From NCBI GenBank assembly GCA_033063855.1, contig CP093831.1, forward strand, positions 11,594,001 to 11,658,000: DNA of 64,000 bases, written 5' to 3'. This document shows positions 50,601-62,330 of this stretch, piece after piece (the first letter of the stretch is position 1; every line of letters starts with the position of its first letter). The translations under genes were made by a program, and so were the position numbers. This DNA is from Smittia aterrima. Lineage: Eukaryota > Arthropoda > Insecta > Diptera > Chironomidae. Below the pieces are notes generated by a model. That model was not told the DNA's origin, did not search any database, and saw only the letters and a program-made list of their open reading frames with translations.

Positions 50601-52663
50601 CTAATTGAGTTGGAATGAAAGTAAGAGCGTTAAGTGGTGAAAGAAGTTCTCCCTAACAATCAATTTCAAGATCAGTTAAAGTCCAATTAAGATGCATCGG
50701 AGGAAGACAATCACATCAACCTAACAAAATGTTCTCAAACAATCATTTTCAATTGTTTGCTTTCATATCTGATCCATCATCTCAACGGAACGTGTCGAAG
50801 TGGAAGCATCAAGCAAAGAACAATGCAAACATTTATGAAGTCGACGAGTCATTAATTCGCTGCTTGTTCCTAATTAACTCGCCATTTTTCGGCATAGTTT
50901 ACTATAAGCAAATCGCTAAATAAGTTAATTATTTCCCGAGCTACGCGATAATTGAAACTTTATGATGTTCGAGGATCGGCTATGGATGATTAGCCTCTAT
51001 CGGCGGAATGTCACGACGATTTGAAGCAAAAGACCTTAACTACATAATAACTGAGTAGCACTGAGCGAATGAAAATGTAAATTTTATTGTTTCTCATAGC
51101 AAAGCTTCTGAGGTCGCAACGGCCAAGCAACGGCGAGTCTCTAATTAAATTTCGAGCTGTTGAAAGAAATTGTTTACACTCAGTAGCTTCTTCATTCATT
51201 ACGAAATGACCAACGATTGTCTGAAACAATAAAAAACTCTTTCTCTCATTCGTTACCTGGTCTCTTCTGATTAATGTTCCCACCAAGTGTCTACGCCCGA
51301 GAAGAAAACAAAAACAAAGCAAAGCCGTTCAGCTTAAAGCATCTCCCGAGTTTCACTTTCGTTTGGAGATAATTTTCGTTTCTTTTTTTCACTCTTCTTT
51401 TGTTTCTGAATTAAAGTTGATTGGACAAACAAAAAAATATTTCGTCGCGGTCGTTTGCTTGGAGGTTTGCAGAACTTTTTCTTTCTTCGCAAGATCAATT
51501 GGTTTTTAAATGTTAAAAGTAACTTTCTTGGGAAGCTTTGTCACTTAAATTGAAATCTGATCATGAAGAATTATTAAAAGTTTATAAATATTTTTGTCCT
51601 AAATTCTTCTAACATCACCAACAAAACTTTTTTAATTCATCCACAAACATTTTCTCTCAAAAAAAATTTATTTAAAGCAAAACTGCACCGAGAGCAAAAC
51701 CGCTTGCACACTCCGTCGCGATGGCTGTGCTACAACTGAACACGTTAATTTGCAATGTTGCCGATTTAATATGAAGAAAAAATATTTTAAGACATTTCAA
51801 CAGAGATCTCGAGAGACTTAAATTTTGAGAGTCAGAGTTGGCAAGGCGCGAGCGGGAGAAGTAAATGCGTCGACGAAGTGGAAGATAAATGACGTCGCAC
51901 GCCGTGAGTTCCGATGGCTTTAAAATGCTGAGATCGGAATCCAGCAATTACCATCAACGATATTTCGTAATTGCCATAAGATCTTCACGGCTTGGTTGGT
52001 CTAGTCAGAAGAATGAGGAGATCTACAGAAATAGCTGCGAATTATTAATGAATCAGAAGTTGATGGAACGCGTTGAAGGATAAATGCCAAACTTTCTCAA
52101 GAACCTGATGAATAATCGATTGGACTAGGCAGATCAAGGAACCCCCCTCATGAGTTCTTCTCGCTTTGATCGTGTCTTGTTTTTTTCGCCTTCAATTATC
52201 CCATCGCGGCCAGAATCGACAACAATCACGTGAAACTCAAAAATGCGATACGATGTGTTTCACTCTCATTGTTCGATGATGAATCTGCGAGACGTGATCT
52301 GTTTGCTCTTTCAGTAATTACGATTAATGATTCCGGATACATCGCCGCGATGTTTGTGGTCGAAATCTTCTCTCCAGAATGAGATCATTGTTCTATAAGA
52401 AGTTGAATGAGGAAATGCTTTATTGCTTTGAGTGCGCATGGAAAAATACTTTTGTGGTCATAGATAAACTTAATCAAGACTAGAACTTGAAATTCTTCAA
52501 TGATTATGTTAAAATCTTTTTTAAAATCGACGTCTAGCTTAATCAAATGTTTGAAGTGATTAATGGCTTTTTGATGTGAGCTGAACTAAGTAAATTGCAC
52601 AAAAATAGATTTCGATATAAAAATAGATGTCGCGATCTGTTGTGACTAAACTTTCGTAAGACC
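44617..52663. other. 8-kb stretch without a supportable gene
   Basis: Contains only short open frames without domains or exon chaining. Part of it is probably a long first intron and promoter of paralogue A, whose ATG sits right behind a splice acceptor. No repeats or RNA genes were recognised. Confidence 0.5.
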
Positions 52664-55275
52664 TCACGAATTGTCTTGTGGTTTGTAGTCGGGAAGAAGA
52701 TCCCAAACTTTCATTCTCCACTTTTGACGGCGCACCTCAGTTTCGCGTTCAATCTTCATTATCGCAGGGAATCGATGCCAGCAATCAAACAACTTCCATT
52801 TTATTTGACTGAAAAGAAAAATGATTTGTGGTTACGGAAACTCGTTGATCGATGGAGATTAAGTTTCCTTCTTACCAGTTATAATGAGCTTCAGCTTTTC
52901 GCGTTTTGTTTGCTTCGATGAATTTGCTTTGTCGCGTGAAATGAACCCAACACTTGAAGAGCTTCTCCGCAACTTTGACCTCGTACCAATCAATAGCAAC
53001 GAGGAACTTTGACTTGTGAATGTTATGAACGCGCTTCCACTCCTTGAAGCTTGCTCGTAGAACCGAAATTTCGTGCAATCGATCAGCTTGAGCTCTTTTG
53101 TTGTCCCACACGATTTGAGTATTAACAAACCAAAGATTGAAACATTTCTTCATGCACATCTTTCTGCGATGGATCGTTGATTTCTTATGATTTGTTCGTT
53201 TCAATCGGATGAGAAGTTGAAAAACGCTGAATCCAAGATTCTTCATAAGAGTTCTCGCGTAATGTTCCTTTGCTTTCTTCATGTTCTCTTGGAAACGTTG
53301 ACGCTCTTGCTCCTTAAGAATTTTTGCAAACTTTTCCTGTCTTCGCTTTTCTCTCATTTCAAGATGTCTCTTTCGTTTGAGATCTTCGTCTTCAAGTCTT
53401 CGTGCGAGATCAGCCGCGTTCTTCGATTCTTCTTTTTCATTCTCCAACCTCAACCGTCGCTCGCGTGCTTCTTCATGTCTCGTCAAGCGTTCAACAGCAC
53501 GCTCTTGCATTTTCTGCAAAAACTTTGGAACTATTAGTCCTTGTGCCAGCAGCTTTCGTTTCTCGTCTTCTTCCGGATCGGCTCGGATGTTGGCTGCCAT
53601 CTCAATGCAACGAGCTTTCGCACGTAGCTTTGTGTTTCCTCGCTTCGCATTTATCAATTCCATCTTGAGATCGTTTTTCGATTCCTTTAACATTTCAGTG
53701 AATTTCGCAAGCTTTATTTCCGTTATCAAACGCTCTTGACGTTGGATCTTAAGTTTCTGAAGCTCAATTATGTCAGATTGAACCTTCAACTTGTGTTCAT
53801 AATCTTTTTTTAAAACTTTATTGTTGCTTGACGACGTAGGCGATTGCTTAGCTTTGATCTTTGATGATTCTTTCTTAGCTTTTTGCGCAGCGCCTTTATT
53901 CTGCTCCAACCTGATTTTGTTTAAGAAGCAGTTAATTTTCTTTACACGATCTTCATTCGTGAAAGCGTTCGTCTTTAAAATTTTCGAGACTGTTGTTTTT
54001 TGCAGCCAATCTTTAAAGAATGATCTCATCAACTCTCTGTTGACATGATTTTCGGCTTTGATTTGAGTGTCTTCGAATAATCCGTGGATAATCTTTTCGC
54101 ATTCAAATGGATGCGGATCACTGATTTTCTTAGAGTAAGCGTTGCTCATGATCACGAGCTCCTGATAATTTTTTTCTTCAAGCTCCATTCTCCTTACGAT
54201 CAACATTTTCTCTGTCTCTGCCTCCTCGATCGATTTATTTAAGAGTTGAAATTTTCGGTCGTCATCGCTTAAGGCTCCTTCGTCCAATGCTGAGCAGCAG
54301 GAGCAATCCTTGAGTGTAGTCTCGACCGTCATCATTGACTGAAACTTCGTGATCTTCATCAAACTTTCAATGTCGCCTTCATTTAAGTTCGGCATGCTGT
54401 AAAAAGATTGCAAATCGTAACTTCGGCTTTCAAATTGACATTCTGCATCGTTGCAGCAAAGATAGCAATCATCATACGCAGTTCGTCGTTTGTCTAGATC
54501 ATCATCATCGACATTAAATTTGCTGTAATCTTCATTGATCTCGAAATATTCTTGAAACTCTTCTTGAGTTGCACTCTTCGGCTGGGCGGAAACTTTGATG
54601 TAATCGTCTTCAAAATGAACGACTTTCTCTTGCGAACCTTCAGAAATAGTTGCTGTCGAGCCACTGAATCCACTTCCCTCTTCGTAACTGAATTCGTGAA
54701 TCTCTACCTTTCTATTTTGCTTCTCGACGACGATGTCATTCGACTCGTTTTTATAGGCAAACGTTGCGTCTTCACTTTCACGCAAAGCTTGAAGCAGCTT
54801 GGACTCTTCCGAATCTTCATCGCAGCTATCGAGACTGTCTTCGTACTTCTGAGAAACTGCGTTGCTACGAGCACTCATCTTTCTTATATCCATTTTGTAC
54901 TTGGTGAGCTCGTTAGCGATCATTCTCGACTCGACTAAGTTATTATGGTTTCTAATGTTTTCCATGTTAAGCTCTCGTTGAACTTTGAACTTTAAAGAGT
55001 TCTCGCGAAGTTTCCGATTTTTTACCTAAAGTGAAAAAGCGAATTTTTTCAACTGAAAAGTTATTAACTTTGGTCAGTTCTCATACCGATTCGTGTCTCA
55101 GATCCATAATTAGGCCTGGGTCAGGTCGAGGTGAAGTTGCCGCTGTTCCGCACAACTTCTCGTGATATCCGTTCGTGAAATTCATTTCCAAGAAGGTTTT
55201 CACTTCCTCGGACGTAATGCCCGGATCATCTTGAGTGAACTTTTTGCTGATTCTATCCCAACGATTTTGACTCAT
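52664..55275 (-). CDS. CCDC191: CCDC191-like coiled-coil protein with SFI1-type Trp repeats
   Basis: Exons 55275-55087, 55025-52876 and 52808-52664 join in phase, giving about 827 residues. There is no signal peptide or membrane segment. The N-terminal third is acidic with scattered cysteines. The middle (residues ~430-640) is a long Lys/Glu/Arg-rich coiled coil (for example RLRLENEKEESKNAADLARR). The C-terminal part has spaced Trp motifs such as KCFNLWF, ASFKEWKRV, LFKCWVHF and LFDCWHRF, resembling SFI1/centrin-binding repeats, and ends near WDLLPDYKP. This layout matches CCDC191 of animals, thought to be a ciliary or centrosomal protein. The last exon is short and easily missed, because the frame reads through the donor (AACTG/GTAAGA) only three bases to a stop. 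Family assignment is moderate. Confidence 0.8.
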
Positions 55276-58200
55276 TCTTAGTTATTAATTCGTGAGAAGC
55301 GAAGCGTCGTCAACTCTTTTCAAAGGAAATAAAACAAGCAAACAATGTTTCCTTGACGACCGTTTACGATTTCAAGGGTTTCTTCAATCGACTCTTGCAT
55401 TCCATGGAAACAACAAACATTATTCACAACACAACAAATAACACGCAATCAGACAATTCGTACACGTGGACGACTAAACCTCAATTAATTCTAAAAGTAG
55501 ATCTTTAATAAGTGGCGCTGGAGACGTTGCCGTTTTAAACGACTTTTAATTGTTTGCTGTGAATATTAAGTCGTTAAGTCATTGTAAATCATCTTCTAAT
55601 TAGGCCTCGTTACTGATGCATCAAATAATTGGTTGTAGTCGAGAGAAGTTGATTTGTACAAAGAAGAATTCGTCCATGTCGCGCTCCATGTGAAAGAGAA
55701 GGTTCAATCAATCTTCAGTCAATCGTGTTGCACTCGATATTGAATTAATAAATTTAGATTTCAATGTCATTGGTAATCGTGCTCTAAGCGCTGAACAAAC
55801 CCTTCGACGGATTAGCGATTGAGAAGTCAAGTGGAGCGCCGAAAACCTATAATTGACTTAACAGCAATTTGAAATGGATCGTTTGCGAGTTCAATGCAAA
55901 ATCTCGGTCAATGTTGAGTCATTTCGTCGATTTTAATCCCATCGAGCTTAAATCGGATTACTATCAAACAGTGAGCAGCATTAATCGAAAAGGGCGTAGG
56001 TTCAATATCGAAAAACTCAAATTATAAATCAATTTCCACGAGAAATGTTCAGCAACCTCAAACCACCAAAACAATTTGCAACATCAGAGAACAAATAAAT
56101 CTAAATTAATTGTGCATCTTGATGTCTGAAGGAACGCGAGCTCGATCATGTCATGATCAATGAAATTATTTATGTTCAATATGTAATGGAAGTATGAGCA
56201 AAAGGCAAACAATAAAATTAAGATTCATTACATGAACAAGTTTCGTTGAAGCGAGAAAGAATCTTTAAGCCTCGAAACTTAAAGTCGACTCATCGTTTGT
56301 TGTCGTGGAATTCTTAACTCAACTTTATTGTGCAATTGGAGATGATTCTCGTTGATCCGGTGCGCGCGCGGATGTTTGACATTGCCGACGACTCGTGATT
56401 GCTTATGAGATTGCACGAAAATTGATTTAAATTACAAAATATTTACTTTTAATCGTCTTTTGATGATGCCTCACAGCCTCAAGCATCATGAGTTAAACGT
56501 CATTGCATCAAATCAAATGTAAAGTGCTAATTGGAGACTTATAAATAAATTGCATCGCAGAAAACGTTTTGAAACTACGTCGAATCACAATTGACGAACC
56601 CGACAAAGACTTCGTCTTCATTAAGAGATCAACAAACATCTAAACTACGCTGAAATCAAAAATCTTAAATGGGTGGATCAGCTGACGCCGTAAGCTTGTT
56701 CATTGAGGCTCTTCAACTTAAGTTTGTTTAAAGAATTGATAAAGATCTCGAAACATCGCTAATTGAATCTTTGTTCATTGTTAATGGAGAAAAACAAAAT
56801 AAAACTCGAAGTTTAACTTCTGAATCGTCGGATGTTTTGTTGAGACCGACACTTATGTTAAGAAGATGTCTTAATCAGATCAACGCAAGGTGATAGTCTT
56901 ATGAGAAGTATCGATGAACTCTTTTGCTCAACTTGAACTCAAAATGGAATTTCCAGAAATGAAAAGAAATAAATATTTTTTCACAAGTCTTGAAGCTTAA
57001 TTCCTAAGCGGATACTTGAAGCCGAAGGCAATGAAATTCGGCGTGAGTCATCGTTGCTGTTGCTGCTGTTGGCGTGCAAAGCGTCACGTTCAAAATTCCA
57101 TTCAGATATCGTAAACTGTAACTTTATTTCTAGCTTCGAGTGCAGTGAAATACAATGACCTTGCATTTTATGTTCATCAATTTAAATTTGTTTCATTCAC
57201 TTAATCTTAATTCAATTCCTGGTTTTTTGTTTCGCAAATGAGCCCATTAGAGCATGTTCACCACAAAGACTTTCCATTCTAAGCGTTATGCCGTCTCATG
57301 TCCACTCAACACGGCGTTGAGCAATGAGTTGGAATTATGTAAGAATTCTAAAGAGTCGCGAGTAACTCAAGGAGCTTGCAAATCAAACAATCAAAATCAC
57401 GACATGTAAATATTTCAACCGCGAAAAACAATTTGTCGAGCTGCTAAAGTTGACGTTATTTCAATATTCAAAAGAATCATCAAATAAAATATGTAAACAA
57501 TCTTATTAAAAACATGTGTAGGAATTAATTTCTTAAAGAACGTTCGATTGATTCTCCGTTGCTATTAATAGATTTGTAGTCGAGGAATCTTTACAAGAAT
57601 TTTAAGAGAAGATTCTTTGGTTCGTTCTTAGAGACTTCTCAAGACTCCTTAGAAACACTAATGATCACAAATATTTACTATGCAAATTAGAATATCTCAG
57701 CAGCCAGCACGTGTGATTAATTCTGACTGTTCACTTGGAATTTTTAAGTGACTCGTTGATTCCAATGCTCTCAGCTCTTATTCAATCAGCTGTTTGACTG
57801 GAAGGAAAGAAAACACTTGTCGAAGATCTCTCGTGTGCTTTTGTTTTCTCACTCGCCGATCTTTTTCTCTCGCGCTGCAAAATATTTATTTCGTTCTCTA
57901 ATGATAAATTGCCGGTTCGCGAGATATTTTGCTTCAGTAGTAGCACAGCCGTCGACGTTGGAGTGTGCTCGCTTTTTCCTCAGTGTTTTGCAAGAGTCAA
58001 TAAAAAAAGAATTAAGAAAAAAATATTTCCCGTGCATTTATGCAAGAAAAGAAAAATATTTGAGAAACATTCACTTGCAAGAAAATTATTTTTAAATCAA
58101 AGTTAAATGTGGATTGAAAACAAAGTTAGAAAACCAGTCGTGAAATTAAAACTTCTGAACGTAAAAGAACTAAACTTCCGTTAAAAAATTATTCTGGAAG

Positions 58201-58928
58201 CTTATCATAGACGAACCTGATTGAGTGGTAAAGATAATATCGAATCGATATTTTCGGAATCACGCCGCGAACGTCTAGAGGCCTTGGCGATCCTGACTGA
58301 CGTTTAAATATTCAAATGTAAGATTAAAACTTCGATTTAGAAGTTCCTGAATCTGAGGCGGAATTAATGCTTTCAGTTCATTGATTCTCGATCGTCTGAA
58401 ATGTTCGAGAACAAAGCTATAAATAGAATTGGAATCTTTGATCGTCTTCGATTGCAAAACAATATAATTTGTAGCCTCGTGCATGCAGTTGATCGTGTAA
58501 AAGAAAGAAAAGTTGCATTTGTAAATAAGCGCTTTAAGACTTCTTTCAAATAAAGAGGGAAACCTGTTGATCGACGTCACTAGATGCAATCTTTGACGCT
58601 CATTCCCATAGCTAACAAGTGTGTCGGTATCCGTTTCAAGATGTTTTTCTTTAGAAGTTAGCAACTATGTCTACAGATCGCATTTTATTTATGACATAAT
58701 GAAAGAAATCATGGGGCCAATGACTGCTTGTTTGTTCAAATGATTCATAATTAATGTTGTTTTGCGTAAAAGTCTGAGATTCTCCACTGTCCCGGATTCG
58801 TGGTTCTTTTAAGGAAAAAACCGGAGCCCGGTGACACAAAAACCATTTCTTGTGAATCTGAAATATTCGTCTCTGAAAACTTTTATCGTTTTTTTATTAA
58901 TTCTTGCTCGTTTCGTTTTCTGGCACAG
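55276..58928. other. 3.7-kb intergenic region
   Basis: Between the divergent CCDC191-like gene and paralogue B. Except for the weak open frame at 58,275-58,664, no coding signal was found. It probably includes the promoter and a 5' non-coding exon of paralogue B. Confidence 0.45.
58275..58664 (-). CDS. Unrecognised open frame, possible exon or gene relic
   Basis: About 129 codons are open without an in-frame ATG at the left-hand start. The sequence (for example SINRFPSLFERSLKALIYK and PPQIQELLNRSFNLTFEYL) looks less biased than random shadow frames, but no domain is recognised. It could be a terminal exon, a decayed gene fragment or chance. No partner exons were identified. Confidence 0.2.
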   Translation of the reverse strand: MLTSKEKHLETDTDTLVSYGNERQRLHLVTSINRFPSLFERSLKALIYKCNFSFFYTINCMHEATNYIVLQSKTIKDSNSIYSFVLEHFRRSRINELKALIPPQIQELLNRSFNLTFEYLNVSQDRQGL

Positions 58929-59749
58929 ATGGACTACAAAAACTACAAATCCTGGCATATTCCGAGAGCTTCTCTCTCTTCAGGTTCAAACTCAGGCCAG
59001 AGTTCAACGGAATCGATGAAGAATTTTGAGAGAAGACAAAGCGACGTCGTTAGAAATCATCTCAAAGATGGATCTCGTTTGATGCCGTCTTCCAATTCTT
59101 CGTCAGCTTCATCACTCAAACCAAATTCAAAACAAAATCGAGATCGACAAAACTCAGAGAAAATTCATCGTGGATCAAGATCATCGCAAGGATCATCAAC
59201 CGATGGCATCAACAGTTTGCATGTAAGCAAAGTTTCCGATTCCTTTTATAGCAATTGACTAAATTGTCTCTTTCATCTCACAGAGCGCATCGTCATTGCT
59301 CTTGAGCGTTGCGAATTTGGAGAATTTTACGAAGATGCAGGAAAGTCGTTTGAAACATGAATGGACAAACAAAGCAGGAACACAACCAATCGCTGAAAGC
59401 AGCCACTTTATGATTAACATGACGAACGTCGACGAGACTCAAACCATTCAACATCAGCAGAAAGCCAAAGACTTTGACCAAGTGTCGATCGCATCATCAA
59501 CTCACTTCACTGTTGTGAACGGATTCGGACGATCAAACATCAAACCCAAATCAAACTCAATCTGTCGACAGGGACGTCAGATCACAATTCTTATTATGAC
59601 GATGAGCATTTTGTTCATGATTGGCATCTTGGGTGCAATTTATTTGATGGACAGTAAGTTAAACTTTCAATTAGCGAATCAATGTGAACTAAACTCTTCT
59701 TCCTTCGTCCACAGAAAGAGCCAAGTCGATGCCAGCTTATCATCAATAA
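58929..59749 (+). CDS. Unknown Ser-rich single-pass membrane protein, paralogue B
   Basis: Exons 58929-59222, 59284-59653 and 59715-59749 encode about 232 residues. Clear paralogue of the gene at 43,777-44,616: the same start (MDYKNYKSWHIPRASLSS), the same RGSRSSQGSS motif before intron 1, SLLLSVANLENFTKMQE at the exon 2 start, ASSTHFTVVNGFGRSNIK before the membrane segment (ITILIMTMSILFMIGILGAI), and a short last exon ending with MPAYHQ. Both introns are at the same positions and phases. As in paralogue A, the ATG lies immediately after a CAG acceptor, so a 5' exon is expected upstream. Function unknown; conserved juxtamembrane and exon 2 blocks suggest interaction surfaces, while the N-terminal Ser-rich region is likely disordered. 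Confidence 0.82.
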
Positions 59750-61973
59750 TAAAACGAATTTCTTAGAACCTTAAGACGACGAAAATACTTGTGATCATTA
59801 TCGAAATAATTTATTCCGCCTCCGAGTTTAAGAACTCTTCTAGTCAACATGCTCGGGCTCGAGCTTATCAAGTACAGCAATTCAACTTAATTTGCACTAA
59901 AATCGATATTTTGATTTATTCACAAAAGCAATTTCATAATTTTTGAGTATCGTGAATTATGAATGAAGCAATTAATAAAGATTAAAGCTGAAAGCTGTTG
60001 TGTTCCTTCAATGCCATTTGGGCAGATCACTTTTAAAATTAGTTTTCAGTCAATTTTATTTTAATAGAGACCTGAGTGAATGCAATTTGAGAACTGATGT
60101 GCTTGAATCTATTCAACAAGTTGAGAAGCGCGGCGCTCAAGTTTTCAGAAATTCACAGCTGATGACCTTGGCTGACGACTCATTAGCGGGTCACGAAGTA
60201 GAAGAAGGAACGTAGTGGCTTAATCGACAAAATATTTAATTCTACAAAACTTGATTAGAATTCACAAAACATAATGAAACAAAAAATATCAGTGACAAGC
60301 GGTTCACCGTCTGGCCTTGGACAACCTTGACTCGATTGTTCATCAAAGCGATAAATTTTTTATTCGTTTTCATGGAGCTGACGCTAAAAGATCTCAGAAT
60401 GCATTCGTCATCAAGCTTTCTGAGAAGACGAGAAGAGCATAAGTGGCATTGAACACAAAACCAGATTCATGACGTCGATGCGCGGCAATGTCAACGCTTC
60501 GTCAACGCTGGAATTTCCATTTTCTTACGCAATCGAAATATTGACGAACGTCTAGACGAGCTGCACTTTTTCCTCCTCTTTTTTTCAAGGCTAATCGGGC
60601 TGTGCTTTTACTTCAATCGAAGCTACAATCATTGCAAATCGAACGGTAACGGGATTCCGTTGCGTGACTAAGAAAATAATTCCCCCTTTTAACATTTGCG
60701 ACTTTAATTGAAGAGCTTCAACTTCAAGCCACAACGAGATTCTTGCGGTGTCGACAAATTACCCGCGTGATGAATCCGGATGTCAACAGCGACCGAGATC
60801 ACATCATGTGATGTTTTGCTAAGTCGAGAAGAACTTTACGAGAACGCTTAAGAAAGAAAATCACGAGACTAAAGCGCTTTGATCCCGAATAAAACTTTTC
60901 CACTCCAAGCGACTTCAAGGTTGCAAAAGAAGTTTGTGCTTAGCTGTCCGTCGTCTAAGTAACAAGAACTCTGGATGATGCTTGTAATAAAAACTAGATT
61001 TAAGCCTAATTAACTTTTTTTTTATTGGTGAGTACCAACTGCGAGATGTGACAGCCGTTTGGAGCGAATTAAAGACTTCTACTTGAATCAGCCTCAACTT
61101 GCAATTGACGTCTTCTCTACCAGAAAACACTTTCTGACCGATCCATTAGCTCTTCACGCGAAATTGCTAGGGCGGTTCCGAAGCTAATTTTGTCGAGTCC
61201 GGTTCACTTACATCTCCCAAAGCAGCCTTGAAATTCGTTTCAGACTTTTTCATTATCTTCATCTTCCCTTTTGAGTATTTAGACTAATTCCTGATTATCC
61301 GGTACAGGAAGGCTCATTTATTACAAAGCCGTAGAGTTGAGTAATCTTGATTAATCAAAAAGCAATTCTTTAGCAACTGAAAAGTTCTTAATCCCGGATT
61401 TGCGAAAGCCAATTATTTACCTGCAATCCCACGATAAACCTGGATGAGACGATGTTGATGATATCATCACAAAAGTTTATTTATAGAGATCGACGTGAAA
61501 TGGAATAACGAAAAGTCAATCTCGTGTGATCCACCTGCTGTGTTAGCGTAAAAAAACTGATCTCTCATAACAAATCTCACCTGAACAATCGAAGTCGGTG
61601 GATCGATAAACAAACATTCGATTTAAGAGATGAAAGAAGCTTTGTTCGTGAGAGACTTCAGGCTGAGATTGTTCGAGTTAATAATAATCATCGTTTATCT
61701 CGCAGAATCATTCTTGACTTGATTGACTACTACTTTGCTGTTTGCTGGAAGTCTTAGGTCACCAACGGCAATCGCTTGATCATGAAAAATGTGTTAAAGC
61801 GAATCATTAATCAGGTTTCTTGCCAAAAGGGATTCAGTATCAGCTGTCAAACGAAACGATTAGACTCCCGTCCAACAGCAAAGATTAGCGTGAAATGAAT
61901 TTTTAAAAAACTATTTCGACATAAAAAAAATAAAGAAACTTTTGTCAGTTTAACGAGATAAATTAAAATTCAT

Positions 61974-62056
61974 TTGACTCTGGGGATTGAACCTCAGGCC
62001 ATCAGAAAGTTTTGGTAATGTTTAATCATCATTGTAAAGTTTCTCTCCATCCCTCC
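61974..62056 (-). repeat. SINE-like repeat with tRNA B-box-like motif, copy 1
   Basis: On the minus strand the order is GGGATGGAGAGAAAC, TTTACAATGATGA, then GAGGTTCAATCCCC, which resembles an RNA polymerase III B box (GGTTCRANYCC). It aligns with the copy at 62,252-62,330 over about 80 bp. A convincing A box was not found, so this is not called a tRNA. Confidence 0.4.
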
Positions 62057-62251
62057 AAAGCCTTCGCTATGTAAGACTGAACTAGTTTGGCTAAACGTGA
62101 AGAAATACTTTTCGTTCGGAACAATGGAATTTGGGACAAAATTTTTTGCTTTCATTTAGAAACTTTTTTAATTAATTTTCAATAAATTTTTTTAAAAAAA
62201 AGTTAAAATAAAGGAAATATTTTTATCAGAATGAACCGAACATGCATTAAT

Positions 62252-62330
62252 CAAATTGTCCTAGGTTTGAACCAGAGACGTCATAGTGGTGCATGGTGTC
62301 TCATCATCGTAAATTTCCTTTCCCCATTCT
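62252..62330 (-). repeat. SINE-like repeat with tRNA B-box-like motif, copy 2
   Basis: Minus strand: GAATGGGGAAAGGAAA, TTTACGATGATGA, then CTGGTTCAAACCTAGG. Same orientation and order as copy 1, strongly diverged. Likely old copies of one short interspersed family. Confidence 0.4.

Noticed and set aside
61980..62300. Possible tRNA genes
   Set aside because: Only B-box-like motifs are present; no acceptor stem, anticodon arm or A box could be fitted.
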